Origin: Acididesulfobacillus acetoxydans
GTDB taxonomy: Bacteria > Bacillota > Desulfitobacteriia > Desulfitobacteriales > Desulfitobacteriaceae
Reading direction: 5' to 3'
DNA length: 64,000 nucleotides
Assembly: GCF_902729405.1 (NCBI RefSeq)
Contig: NZ_LR746496.1
Location: forward strand, 1,178,001-1,242,000
The number at the start of each line of letters is the position of its first letter. Position 1 is the first letter of the stretch. Below the pieces are notes generated by a model. The model was not told where the DNA came from, made no database searches, and was given only the letters and a program-made list of their open reading frames with translations. The translations under genes were made by a program, and so were the position numbers. Below, piece by piece: positions 33,321-42,363 of the stretch.

Positions 33321-35723
33321 ATGGCGACTCGGAGAAATAAAACGGTTCACTCCCTTCCCGGGAGAATCCGGCTCAGAGTGCCCGGCTTGAGAGGAGATCC
33401 CGTGTTGGCGGAGGCGATCGCCAGTCATTTCGCAGGTTCTCCGGGAATTTCGGCGGCTCGGGTCAATGTCCATACGGGGACTGTTTTGGTTGAGTATAGT
33501 CCGCAGTACTGGGATGAGCCGGGGGTAATTCTGAGTGTCGAAGAAACAAGGAAGGGGCGATTTTCCGGACCCGAGCAAGAAACAGACCGCGGCGTTCGGG
33601 AAGCGGTCCGGACATCATCCGCTCCAAGAGAACACAGAATGCTTGAGCCGGGCCGGCGGGGCGGTGACCGGCACGGTGAGCGAAAGCGGCGCAGCGGCTG
33701 GGAACGGCGTCTGGCGGACGAAGAGAGAGCGGGGCGGGAGCGTGCTCCGGAAGGGGTAAAGGCTCCCGAGACGGGGCTGCCGGAAAGACTGGACCTCAGG
33801 GGAGTCTTGACAAGTCCCAGTGTGACCCGGCGTTCATTAAAGACGGTTTTCACCGGGTTTGCCCTCGGGACGCTTTTGCTTAAGCGTCAAGTTATCGGCC
33901 GCTCGCCCCTGGCGGGTTCGGAGGCGGTCGCGGACGGAGCCACTGTCGTAGGTTTGATTGCGGCCTATCCGCTTTTCCTCTGGGGGTTAAAACATCCGCA
34001 ACAAGCAAAACGCTTGCCTTATGATGCGATTATTAATGCGCTCTCATTCACTTTGCTTGTGCTTCAGGAAAGTGTCGGGGGTCTGCTTTTGACTTTGCTT
34101 GTGCACCTTTCCAAGCTTTCCATGGGGATAGACCAGGCCAAGGCCCGGCAGATTATCCGTCAGGTGGGAATCTTGCCGCAAAAGTCCTGGTTGATCGCCG
34201 CAGGGGGCGAAGTACCGGTGCCGACCGGAAGCCTGGCTGCGGGTGACCTGATTGCGGTGCATCAGGGTGAGACTGTCCCTGTGGACGGCCGGGTCGTGGG
34301 CGGAGAGGCAGACGTAGGGGAGAGCCAATTAACCGGTATTCCCCGGCCCGTTTGGAAAGGGCCGGAATACCCAGTGCTCGCGGGATCGGAGCTGCTGCAA
34401 GGAAATCTGCGGATCCGGGTGGAGCGGACCGGGCGGTCGACGCGGATCAGGGCTATGATCCGCTCTGCGGCACGGCGCAAAGGGTTGGCAGACCGGGAGT
34501 ACCGAGAGCGCATGGACCGAATGGTCCTGTTCTCGCTCCTACTGGCCGGGGGTATTCTCCTTCTCACTCGGGATACCAAACGGACCTTGGCCGTCCTCTT
34601 TTCCGGAGCTCCCGCGGCGGCGGGTTTAGCCCTGCCTACGGCGGCCGGAGTGGCGGTCGGCCGGGCTCTGGATCGCGGAATATATGTGAGAGATGAAAAG
34701 CACTTACTGGCGGCGGCCGACATCAATGCCTTGGTGCTTGACAAAACCGGGACGCTCACCGATGAAAAGGCGGAGATCCGCGAGATCACGGTGATTGGCA
34801 GAGAGTATACGAAAGCGGGGATCATTCGTCTGGCAGCCGCGGCCGAAAGGAGGGCAGACCATCCCGTGGCCCGGGCTTTGCGTGCCCAAGCCGTGATCTT
34901 GCGTGCTGCCCCCATGCCTGAACCCGAGAAGAGTGAGGAAATTTCCGGTTTCGGGGTCAAGGCCCGCTTCAAAGACGAAGAAGTCTTGATCGGGAACTTC
35001 CGCTTTATGGAGAGGGAGAAAGTGGAACTGGCCGAGGTTGAAGCCAAAGCTCGACGCCATCAGCATTTGGGACTTGATCCCGTTTTCATAGCGGTTAACG
35101 GCCAAGTTCGCGCCCTGCTGGGCGTGCATGAGGAAATCTCGCCCCAAAGCGCCCAGCTGATCACGGCCCTGCGCGCCGGCGGAATCAGGAAGATTGTCCT
35201 GGTGACAAGGGATACGAGGGAGGCGGCAAAACGGGCAGCGAGTGAGCTGGGAATCACTGAATACCATGGGGAATTGACTCCGGAAGACAAGGCCGCTGTG
35301 GTCCGCTCCCTCAAAGGAGAGGGGTTCAAAGTCGCGGTGGCGGGAGACGGGCTGGATGATGCTCTGGCCATGGCGGAAGCCGAGTTGGGAATTGCCGTCG
35401 GTTGCATGGGAGTGGATTCCGCCGCCAAGGTGGCGGGGATCGTGATCCCACAGCGCGAACCGCAAAGAGTGGCGGAAGCGATTTACCTTGGACAACGGCT
35501 GAAGGAGCGGATCAATCAAAATTTAAGTATTGCTTTCGGACTCAATGTCGTGGGTTTGGGATTGGGTGCCGCAGGCGTTCTTACGATTGTAGGCGCTTCG
35601 ATATTGGGGAATATCGGGATCATAGCCGTTATCGCCAACACCTACGGTAAAACTTGGCTGGAGGAAGCGTTCGGTGGGGCCGGGGAGGTCAGGCACGTTT
35701 CTTCGGCATGGGTGGACTCATGA
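33321..35723 (+). CDS. P1B-like P-type ATPase with HMA2 domain and non-canonical metal site
   Basis: An 800-residue pump. An HMA2-like domain (SLPGRIRLRVPGL, residues 8-75) lacks CxxC, and a charged Arg-rich linker follows. The phosphorylation motif DKTGTLT (Asp474), the nucleotide-site HP (ADHPVARAL) and the hinge GDGLDDALAM are present, so catalysis is likely. The membrane motif CPC of heavy-metal pumps is replaced by APA (SGAPAAAGLALP, around 428-437), and the actuator TGES reads TGIP. Those changes would alter metal choice and dephosphorylation. ATG 33321 follows GGGGGTG. It resembles the CtpC/HMA2 group linked to PacL-like and DUF5132 proteins. Confidence 0.85.
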   Translation: MATRRNKTVHSLPGRIRLRVPGLRGDPVLAEAIASHFAGSPGISAARVNVHTGTVLVEYSPQYWDEPGVILSVEETRKGRFSGPEQETDRGVREAVRTSSAPREHRMLEPGRRGGDRHGERKRRSGWERRLADEERAGRERAPEGVKAPETGLPERLDLRGVLTSPSVTRRSLKTVFTGFALGTLLLKRQVIGRSPLAGSEAVADGATVVGLIAAYPLFLWGLKHPQQAKRLPYDAIINALSFTLLVLQESVGGLLLTLLVHLSKLSMGIDQAKARQIIRQVGILPQKSWLIAAGGEVPVPTGSLAAGDLIAVHQGETVPVDGRVVGGEADVGESQLTGIPRPVWKGPEYPVLAGSELLQGNLRIRVERTGRSTRIRAMIRSAARRKGLADREYRERMDRMVLFSLLLAGGILLLTRDTKRTLAVLFSGAPAAAGLALPTAAGVAVGRALDRGIYVRDEKHLLAAADINALVLDKTGTLTDEKAEIREITVIGREYTKAGIIRLAAAAERRADHPVARALRAQAVILRAAPMPEPEKSEEISGFGVKARFKDEEVLIGNFRFMEREKVELAEVEAKARRHQHLGLDPVFIAVNGQVRALLGVHEEISPQSAQLITALRAGGIRKIVLVTRDTREAAKRAASELGITEYHGELTPEDKAAVVRSLKGEGFKVAVAGDGLDDALAMAEAELGIAVGCMGVDSAAKVAGIVIPQREPQRVAEAIYLGQRLKERINQNLSIAFGLNVVGLGLGAAGVLTIVGASILGNIGIIAVIANTYGKTWLEEAFGGAGEVRHVSSAWVDS

Positions 35724-35842
35724 ACGGAGCCGAGTTCTCCGGTCTGCACCGGGAAGTGACCTGAATGCGTCCGAGAAAAGCGACAGCCGGGATGACACAC
35801 ACAAGTTATTCCGTTCAGGCTCTTACTCCGTGAACAAGCCCA

Positions 35843-35880
35843 AACAAGCTCCGGGGCATCTCCGGAGCTTGTTCTTACTT
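35843..35880. terminator. Bidirectional terminator between convergent genes
   Basis: AACAAGCTCCGG (35843-35854) and CCGGAGCTTGTT (35862-35873) form a perfect 12-base stem followed by CTTACTT. It serves the ATPase at left and possibly the leftward gene at right. Confidence 0.75.
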
Positions 35881-35975
35881 AATCCCAACAGTTTTGTGCG
35901 AAGTCACAAGGGTTGCGGTACTCTCAGCTTTCCGCTTAAGATGACGGGAAATTGCGGTCAAGAGAATCCTGGCTT

Positions 35976-36386
35976 TCAAGGGTTTGCCGGGTGTACCGTG
36001 TCATGCTGCTTATCTGATGTTTTGCCGGCACTCGCGCCGGCCGCTCCTCCCAGGCCGCCGCCCACGGCTGCGCCGACGGGACCGGCCATTCCGCCGATAG
36101 TGGCTCCCACCGCGCCGCCGGCACCTGCGCCCAGGATTGTATTCATGTCCGGCCTGGAGAGTCCCTTCTGTTCTTGGGCTTTGGCGACGACATCGTCCCA
36201 TCCTTCTTTGACATTATTGGCCAAGGCTGCGCCTCCTTGTGCCAGGGACATCGCTCCTTTGACCGTGGTCACCGCAACTCCCTTAACGACGTTTTTAAGG
36301 ACGGGAGCCAGAACTACGATGGCGGTTCCGGCCACAACCACACCTAATAAGGAGGATTCCCCCAAAAACTCGGGTATACCTTTCAC
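35976..36386 (-). CDS. DUF5132-like membrane protein with glycine-zipper tail
   Basis: A 136-residue protein. An N-terminal hydrophobic segment (LLGVVVAGTAIVVLAPVL) is followed by a helix and then by a strikingly regular Gly/Ala zipper (GGAVGATIGGMAGPVGAAVGG). The N-terminal part fits DUF5132, found with HMA2-type P-ATPases. GTG 36386 lies seven bases after GGAGGAGGG; the longer open frame to 36515 lacks a ribosome site. Convergent with the P-type ATPase gene. It may be a second pump partner. Confidence 0.7.
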   Translation of the reverse strand: MKGIPEFLGESSLLGVVVAGTAIVVLAPVLKNVVKGVAVTTVKGAMSLAQGGAALANNVKEGWDDVVAKAQEQKGLSRPDMNTILGAGAGGAVGATIGGMAGPVGAAVGGGLGGAAGASAGKTSDKQHDTVHPANP

Positions 36387-36525
36387 TGATAGCCCTCCTC
36401 CGCAAAAAGATTGAGCGAGCAAATGCTGCCAAACGCGAGTACGCATTTGAGCTCTCATACGGCTAGTATGCGCGTATGAGGCGCGAAAGATGCATTTGGA
36501 TTTTCTTTCGCTCACAGGCTCCCGA

Positions 36526-37959
36526 TCAGTGGTTCAGAAGGAGGAACAGGCGATGAAAGAGAGGCAGAAGCCAAGGTTGATAGATTAGATCCAAAAAGAA
36601 AAAAAGGAACAAACCGGCAAAACCACCTACAAGGGAGCCGTTGATCCGGATCCACTGCAGGTCATCCCCGGCTTTGCCCTCAATGAAAGAATTCAGGTCG
36701 GTTTCGCTCAAGGACTCAAGTGTGTTCCTGGCGATACTGCCGATCAGACGGTGCTCGGCGGCCGCCAGCCGGCCCAAGGCGGAACGGATATAGGCATTCA
36801 GGCGGTTTTGTAAAGACTGATCCTTGAGAAAGTCCTGCCACAGTCGATTGGCTCCCTCACTGAGCCAGGTGAAAAGCAGGGAATCATTTTCCGGCATAAC
36901 CTTACCCTCCGTGATGCTCCGCGCAGGGTTCTCCGCGGTATGTATCGGGTTCGGCCGGGGCGCGGGGTCTTCGGCAACCGTCGATGCTGAAGTTTCCGGG
37001 GCCGCGGGTGGGGCTGTCGGCGCCTTGGGCGGGCCCATGACCTGGCTGAGGACCGTGGTCAAAAATCGGCACAAGGTGTCCTCCCAAGGCAGCTGTAAGA
37101 GCACCTCCGTTTTCCACTGTTCCAGTGTTTGGTCCAGGGGTTGATCATCCGCTTCAGTGGCTAAGAGCTCAAGGATGCGCTGCCGCAAGGGATGGCTGGG
37201 GTTTTGCAGTTCCCGGAGGGCCAGACCCAACTGTTTTTGTAAGACGGTCGCGGCTTCCCTCAGGTTGAGCCCGTCGATTTTTTGAATGAAACCGAGCAGG
37301 TAGCGATTGAAGGGGGAATCGGTCTCCCGGGCTTCTTTTTGGGCCAAAAGAAGCCGGTAAAGACTTTCTCTCACCGGAGGTCCGTTCACGATCCCATGCA
37401 GTTGGTCAAGAGCATAATCGAGGCCGGCGCCGGTCGGGAATATCCGGCGCAGTCTATGCAGTCCCTGGTCCAGAGAAGCGCTGCCGATTTCTTGCTTGAT
37501 TTTGGCAGCGATAAACGGAGCACTCTGGGCGGGGATCTTATCCTTTCTTTCGTCCAAATAATTGAAGAAAAGCCGGGTCAGAGCGGCCACGCCACCATTT
37601 TGTTCGACCCAGGCTCTGAGCCCATCCGTAAAAGAGACTTGGGCAAGTTTTTCTTGTATGAGTTCCAGGCTGAGCAGATCGTTTTCGACCATCTGGCTTA
37701 CCGAGAGAATGACTTTATCCCGGTTTCTGGGGATGAGAGCGGTGTGGAAAGGCCAGCCCAAAGGGCGTTGAAAAAGTGCCGTCACAGCGAACCAATCGGC
37801 GATTCCGCCGACCAGAGCAGCCTCGAGTACGAAATTTAAAAGCCGCAGGGAGAAGAGCCCGGGCTCGTTGAGTTTAAAAACGGTGGAGAGCACAAAAAGG
37901 GAAAATACGACGGCAAGGGTAACATTGGCTTTATGGCGGTAGTTCATCTTGTTCACCAC
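36526..37959 (-). CDS. DUF445 family membrane protein, copy 1
   Basis: A 477-residue protein with two membrane helices near the N terminus, the DUF445 hallmark GGIADWFAVTALFQRPLG, a long helical middle domain, and one C-terminal helix pair (GGFAGLFLFFFLDLIYQPW). A Pro/Ala-rich insertion lies around residues 315-345. Its start overlaps the end of the second DUF445 gene by seven bases, so the two are translationally coupled. The family is widespread and of unknown function; a role at the envelope is assumed. Confidence 0.85.
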   Translation of the reverse strand: MVNKMNYRHKANVTLAVVFSLFVLSTVFKLNEPGLFSLRLLNFVLEAALVGGIADWFAVTALFQRPLGWPFHTALIPRNRDKVILSVSQMVENDLLSLELIQEKLAQVSFTDGLRAWVEQNGGVAALTRLFFNYLDERKDKIPAQSAPFIAAKIKQEIGSASLDQGLHRLRRIFPTGAGLDYALDQLHGIVNGPPVRESLYRLLLAQKEARETDSPFNRYLLGFIQKIDGLNLREAATVLQKQLGLALRELQNPSHPLRQRILELLATEADDQPLDQTLEQWKTEVLLQLPWEDTLCRFLTTVLSQVMGPPKAPTAPPAAPETSASTVAEDPAPRPNPIHTAENPARSITEGKVMPENDSLLFTWLSEGANRLWQDFLKDQSLQNRLNAYIRSALGRLAAAEHRLIGSIARNTLESLSETDLNSFIEGKAGDDLQWIRINGSLVGGFAGLFLFFFLDLIYQPWLLPLFHRLFLLLNH

Positions 37960-39284
37960 TTTTGCTGGATTAGAAAGTTGACCAAATAGATGAGCGATCC
38001 GGCCAGACTGCCGACTACGGAACCATTGATCCGGATCATTTGCAGGTCATTGCCCGCCCGGGATTCTATGAGTTCCACCAGCCGTTCGTTGCTCAGGGGT
38101 TCCAGGTTTTGTCTCACCATGCGGCCGATGATGGCATGCTGGGTGTCAATGAAGCGGAGGAGGGAATCTTTCAGCCAACCGTCGAGGTTGGCCTCCCACT
38201 CAGGGTTTCTTCGGGTGATGACGATTTCCCGGATTATGTCCTCGATCAAGAGTTTGAGGGTATCACCGTCCGTCATGGAAGTTGCGATTTTGGCGGAAGA
38301 CACTTTGTCATTTCCCGGCCCTTGGGTCCCGAATGGAGTGTCCGGTTGCGGGGGAGTCCCGTTGGAGCTGAGCAGTTTATTCCCGATGATGTGGCGCACA
38401 AGCTCGAAGAGGCTTTGGCTCAAATTGATCCTGGCGGCCCGGGAACTGACCAGTTCGCCGGCATATTCTCTCACCCAAGACATGAGGAGTTCCTGCGCTT
38501 CGGGGCCCGTGAGGAAAAGGCGCAGTTGCTCGAGAATATCAGCCGCCAGTTCTCCGGCTGAAGGGAGGAAAGTGTCAACCAGTTTGCGGGCGGTATTTCC
38601 AGCTTCATAGGTTTGGTAGGCTTTCTGTAACCACAGGGCCAAGGCTTGCTTCAACTGGGGCGAGTCGACAAGGGTAAGCAGTGAACGGTTGGCGAATGTT
38701 GCCATGAGTCCAACGTAGCCTTTTTTTTCCGATAAGTTCAGGGCCTCAACTAAGAGCGGCGTGAGGTCTTCGAAGAGGAACTCTTCACATGTTAACCCTT
38801 CCAGAAAGTTAATCAAGGCCTGTGGCTCAGTTTGACCCGTTAGGTCCCGGGCCAGGTCGGCGAGGAAGCTGCTCGATTCCGCCAGAATTTGGGGCTGAGA
38901 CAGATAATCGAGAAGAAAGGCGGCGCTGTTGTAATGGGTGAGGCGTTCTTTCAGGGCTTTTTTGCTTAGGAGATCATTTTCCACCATATCCGCCAAGGCC
39001 TCAAAAAGCCTTTCACGATTGCGGGGAATGATCTCGGTGCGCAAAACCCGGCCCGGGCGAATCCCGAGCGGGCGGCGAAAAAGAGCGGTGACCGCGAACC
39101 AGTCGGCGAGGCCTGCCAGCATCCCCGCGCGGCAGGCCGTGGATATAAGTCCGCCCCAGAAATCGGCCCGAAAAGGATAACTAACCAGGAAGCCGACGCT
39201 CACTAGGGCCAAGGTCAGAGTGGCCCAATGGCTGTAGTTCCTGGATATTTCAGTCTGTACTTGGTCATCTGTCGGATGATTCAT
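37953..39284 (-). CDS. DUF445 family membrane protein, copy 2
   Basis: A 443-residue paralog of the following gene with the same motif (GLADWFAVTALFRRPLGI), N-terminal helices, helical stalk and C-terminal helix pair (GSLAGSLIYLVNFLIQ). It is the first gene of the leftward pair. Paired DUF445 genes suggest a hetero-oligomer. Upstream (39285-39663) I see a terminator of the next leftward gene and no clear promoter. Confidence 0.85.
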   Translation of the reverse strand: MNHPTDDQVQTEISRNYSHWATLTLALVSVGFLVSYPFRADFWGGLISTACRAGMLAGLADWFAVTALFRRPLGIRPGRVLRTEIIPRNRERLFEALADMVENDLLSKKALKERLTHYNSAAFLLDYLSQPQILAESSSFLADLARDLTGQTEPQALINFLEGLTCEEFLFEDLTPLLVEALNLSEKKGYVGLMATFANRSLLTLVDSPQLKQALALWLQKAYQTYEAGNTARKLVDTFLPSAGELAADILEQLRLFLTGPEAQELLMSWVREYAGELVSSRAARINLSQSLFELVRHIIGNKLLSSNGTPPQPDTPFGTQGPGNDKVSSAKIATSMTDGDTLKLLIEDIIREIVITRRNPEWEANLDGWLKDSLLRFIDTQHAIIGRMVRQNLEPLSNERLVELIESRAGNDLQMIRINGSVVGSLAGSLIYLVNFLIQQKW

Positions 39285-39585
39285 CCCATGGGTTCTCCCG
39301 TTAACTTTTTAGGTAAAGGAACGTCTGCGCACGCAAAAGGTGCAGCCTTAAGACGCGCCTCAGACGTCAACACTACTGATATTTACCCACAAACTTGTCC
39401 TTCTGTCAACCTCGTCCTTCTGTCCACCTCGTCCCTCGCCGAACCTCCCCATGGCTAAAGTCGGCTAAAGCCGGGGGCATGCGGCAAAGCTTTTTGGTCA
39501 CGGGCATTGCGAAAAGTCACGGCAAAGGATAGGGGAGAAAAGGTTCCGCCGGGAACGGACAAACAGAGGGACTTACTCAAAAATA

Positions 39586-39620
39586 GAGGGACTTACTCAT
39601 AAAAATTGAGTAAGCCCCTC
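39586..39620 (-). terminator. Terminator of the leftward coiled-coil gene
   Basis: On the minus strand GAGGGGCTTACTCA, loop ATTTTTA, TGAGTAAGTCCCTC, then TATTTTTG. One mismatch in a 14-base stem. A second copy of AGAGGGACTTACTCA lies at 39565-39579. The rest of the 379-base spacer holds a GCTAAAGTC/GGCTAAAGCC hairpin near 39450 and no gene. Confidence 0.7.
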
Positions 39621-39663
39621 CCAAGTTATATGATATGCGGAAATATGAAACGGGAACGGTTAT

Positions 39664-40443
39664 TTACAGATCAGAGTCGACTTTTTGCAGGGCTGTAAGC
39701 ACGGACTGTTGAGCCTTCACCCTATTTTGCATGTCACCGGTTAGTCCGGACAGGTCCCGGGCTACGGCGTCCGCGTTTCCGGCTTGGACGTCGGTTTTGA
39801 TCTGCTGCTGATCCGCCTTTAAAGAAATACCTTTAACAGTCTGATTCGCTGACTTTACGGCTGCCATATCCGCCCTGGCCGCTTGAAGGGCTGACTTATT
39901 CTTATTTTGGCGGTCTGTGTTTATTTTGGCTCGAATGTCCTGGCGGACCGTCTTAATTTGTGACGCCACCTGCTTTTCCTGAGCACGGGCCTGAATCAGA
40001 TTACTGTCGTTGTTCTTGACGGCCGTAAGAATGTTCACCCTCGCTTGGTCGGCTTGAAGGCGATTATTGAGGTCACCCTGGAGTTTCGTGAAATCTTGTT
40101 GTACCGCGCCGGCATTTTTGGCTTGCCGGTCGGCCTTCAGTTGCTGAAAATCGCTCTTGATGGCCTGGTTAATCTCTTTTTGACTTGCCCAGTTAAGTCC
40201 CACATTGGCGTGGTTTTCTTTGAGGTTTTGCCGCAGTGCCTTAATCTGTTCGCGCATTTGTTGGTCTTGGGATCTTAGCTCCTTCAGGCTGTTCATCCCG
40301 GTGATGCGGACGCTGTGGAGCGTCCCGGCAGGAGCCGGGGGCGTGATTGGGCTGGGGCCGTTATCAGCCAGGACGGGTACGGCAGAGGCAAGCAAGGCCC
40401 CAACGGTTAGCAAGGTCAGGACGGGTTTGACAACCTTCTTCAT
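39664..40443 (-). CDS. Secreted coiled-coil protein
   Basis: A 259-residue protein with a clear signal peptide (MKKVVKPVLTLLTVGALLASAVPVLA). The mature part is almost entirely Gln/Lys/Asp/Ala-rich helix with repeated QADRQAKNA-like phrases, predicting long coiled coils outside the membrane. No family recognised. ATG 40443 has AAGGAG upstream; the frame extends to 40491 without a signal. A terminator follows at 39586-39620. Confidence 0.75.
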   Translation of the reverse strand: MKKVVKPVLTLLTVGALLASAVPVLADNGPSPITPPAPAGTLHSVRITGMNSLKELRSQDQQMREQIKALRQNLKENHANVGLNWASQKEINQAIKSDFQQLKADRQAKNAGAVQQDFTKLQGDLNNRLQADQARVNILTAVKNNDSNLIQARAQEKQVASQIKTVRQDIRAKINTDRQNKNKSALQAARADMAAVKSANQTVKGISLKADQQQIKTDVQAGNADAVARDLSGLTGDMQNRVKAQQSVLTALQKVDSDL

Positions 40444-40793
40444 TCTGAAATCACTCCTTACAAAATTTGATCTTGGCACTGTCCGTATCATAATAAACCT
40501 AACCTAAGAAATGGCTGAGAAAAACGTGAGGATTTTGTGGTGGAAAAGAATTGAAAATGTGCACGGGCAGTTTCTGCACATGCCCGGGTCTCCAAAGCAG
40601 GAAGCCGAGCGGGGTTCTTGATTCGCGCAAGGAAAAAAGGTAAGCTATAGGCAGTTCAGTTGCATAGTATATATCATAAGAGTGTATATAATTGGATAAG
40701 TTAAGGGAGTGGGTTTCCGTGCCGCGCTGAGCGGCAGACTCGGGAAATAATGGGAATGCGACCCTCCGACTTCTGAAGAAGACAGGTGCAGAT
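40444..40793. other. Divergent spacer between coiled-coil and VTT genes
   Basis: AT-rich for this window. TTGCAT (40660-40665) and TATAAT (40687-40692) are present but 21 bases apart, so a rightward promoter is only possible. No gene. Confidence 0.4.
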
Positions 40794-41471
40794 ATGTCAA
40801 AGATAAAATCGCACGGGCCTCTCGGGCAGATACAAATGGAGAGATATGTCTGGGTACCCGTAGCTTTAGGAATTTTCGTCATTTTGATTGTCGCTTTTTT
40901 CTATTTCGACCGTACTAACCAAATTTCAACGATGATTCAGAGCCTGGGCCCTTTAGGTATCGTGCTGGCCGTTCTCTTGATGGCCGCGGTTTGTCTCACT
41001 CCTATACCGTCGGAAGGAATTGTCCTGCTCTTTCTCAAAATCTACGGGGTCTATTTGGGGACTTTTGTCGCCTGGTTCGGATCCTGTGTCAGCGCCCTGC
41101 TTATTTTTGCCATCGCCCGCTATTACGGACGCATGTTCATTGCCAGGTTTGTCACTGAGGAAAATTTCAAGATGGTTGATAATTGGGTCAAACGCAAGGG
41201 TACCGCCGGCCTGCTGATAGCTCGTCTGCTGCCGATTCCGGCATTCGTCGTCAATTACGTGGCAGGGGGACTGCCTTCGATTAAAGTTTGGCCTTATTTT
41301 TGGACTGCGGCCGTTTCGATCATCCCCTATTATGTCGGTACGGCCCTCGTCTTTCTGGGAGTGTCGAAGGAACTCTGGACCTGGCTCATGGTCGGGGGTG
41401 CGGCCATACTCGCTTTTTGGGGGATCGGTTTCTTGCTCAACCGTCACCCCTTGAGAGATCCGTTACAATAG
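40794..41471 (+). CDS. TVP38/TMEM64 (VTT/DedA-like) membrane protein
   Basis: A 225-residue protein with five to six membrane helices. The conserved VTT core is visible: the re-entrant region around SCVSALLIFAIARYYGR and the later RLLPIPAFVVNYVAGG. Relatives are lipid scramblases or undecaprenyl-phosphate/phosphatidylethanolamine translocases in bacteria. Start ATG 40794; an internal ATG at 40836 is possible. The gene stands alone. Confidence 0.82.
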   Translation: MSKIKSHGPLGQIQMERYVWVPVALGIFVILIVAFFYFDRTNQISTMIQSLGPLGIVLAVLLMAAVCLTPIPSEGIVLLFLKIYGVYLGTFVAWFGSCVSALLIFAIARYYGRMFIARFVTEENFKMVDNWVKRKGTAGLLIARLLPIPAFVVNYVAGGLPSIKVWPYFWTAAVSIIPYYVGTALVFLGVSKELWTWLMVGGAAILAFWGIGFLLNRHPLRDPLQ

Positions 41472-41474
41472 AAC

Positions 41475-41838
41475 ACCCTGCCTGCGGATATCACATTCGT
41501 CGATAAAGAGGGTACGGTCAAATATGTTTTGTTAAACAGGGCATAGAACGGATTTTTGCGCGGCCCAAAACGATTCTGGGCCGTTCGGTGCAGAACTGTC
41601 ATCCGCCGGCCAGCGTGCATATCGTTAACGGGATCGTCGGGGATCTGACGCTGAGGAAAAAGAATTACGAAGATTTCTGGCTCAGGATAGGGGAGAAGTA
41701 CGTCTACATCCGTTATTTTGCCGTGAGCAATGAGCGGGGTGAGTATTTAGGGACGATGGAGGTTACCCAGGCATTCAGCTGCTGCAGGGAATCAAGGGCG
41801 AAAAAAGACTTATGGAGTCTGGGAACGACGAAGGTTGA
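41475..41838 (+). pseudogene. DUF438/PAS-domain protein remnant (two frameshifts, no N terminus)
   Basis: Read with two single-base deletions restored, the region gives PADITFVDKEGTVKYV..., then IERIFARPKTILGRSVQNCHPPASVHIV..., then IQLLQGIKGEKRLMESGNDEG and a stop at 41836-41838. This is the C-terminal PAS part of DUF438 proteins. One base is lost near 41543 and another near 41770, and everything before the PAS domain is missing. The uninterrupted frame 41588-41872 is only the middle piece. A terminator and a transposon-end relic follow directly. Confidence 0.8.
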
Positions 41839-41870
41839 ATTCAGTGAACGGCTGATTTTCAGGATAGCAT

Positions 41871-41915
41871 AAAGGGCGAAGGATATTCCCGAAGGAATAC
41901 CGCGCTCTTTTTTTT
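41871..41915 (+). terminator. Terminator of the former DUF438 gene
   Basis: AAAGGGCG (41871-41878) pairs with CGCTCTTT (41903-41910), and inside it TATTCC-CGAA-GGAATA forms a second stem. A T run follows to 41915. Confidence 0.8.
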
Positions 41916-41934
41916 GAGTGTTCCCAGCGTTGGT

Positions 41935-42054
41935 CCAACCGTGAGACTCCCACTTCTGCAAGTGAGAGTGGTTCCCGCTGCTTCGGCGAAACTCTCCACT
42001 GGAGACTTTCGTCACCGAAGTCTTGATGTTCAACTTTAGTTGAACGAGTTCACT
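41935..42054 (+). mobile_element. Orphan IS200/IS605-type right end (omegaRNA-like), copy B
   Basis: It begins CCAACCGTGAGACTCCCAC. An imperfect hairpin around TTCTGCAAG is followed by a second hairpin, then GATGTTCAACTTTAGTTGAAC and GAGTTCACT. It aligns with copy A over its whole length except for a divergent middle. No transposase or tnpB is adjacent; the upstream neighbour is a pseudogene. Confidence 0.65.
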
Positions 42055-42363
42055 GCAGGTGTGAAACCCTGGTTAGAGATTTGGGCAGGGTGCGGAAGCC
42101 GCGGAATGGTGTGAGGGCCTCGGCGGGAAGAGCAGGCGAGAGTGAGTGAATATACTCATGCATAGATTCGCGGAATTTTCCTTACACTACGGGAGTGGGA
42201 CCTACCGGCAGGGGAGGGGGACCTATGTGCCGGAACGATACCCGCCACCTGGGGGTGGTAACAGTTAGCACAGAGGCGGAAGCAACGGACCTGAGGGTGA
42301 GGTGAGATCCGCAGGCTCCTGCCCAGCGTCGCCCGCCAGAGAACACGGGAAAGAGGAATTCGC
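42055..42363. other. Leader region of the germination operon
   Basis: No gene. It should contain a forespore promoter, but I cannot point to a confident sigma-G site. The ribosome site of gerA is AAAGAGG just before ATG 42364. Confidence 0.4.

Noticed and set aside
39440-39475. Another transposon end (GGCTAAAGCC hairpin)
   Set aside because: The hairpin resembles ends of tnpB-type elements but shares nothing with the five copies described; too short to claim.
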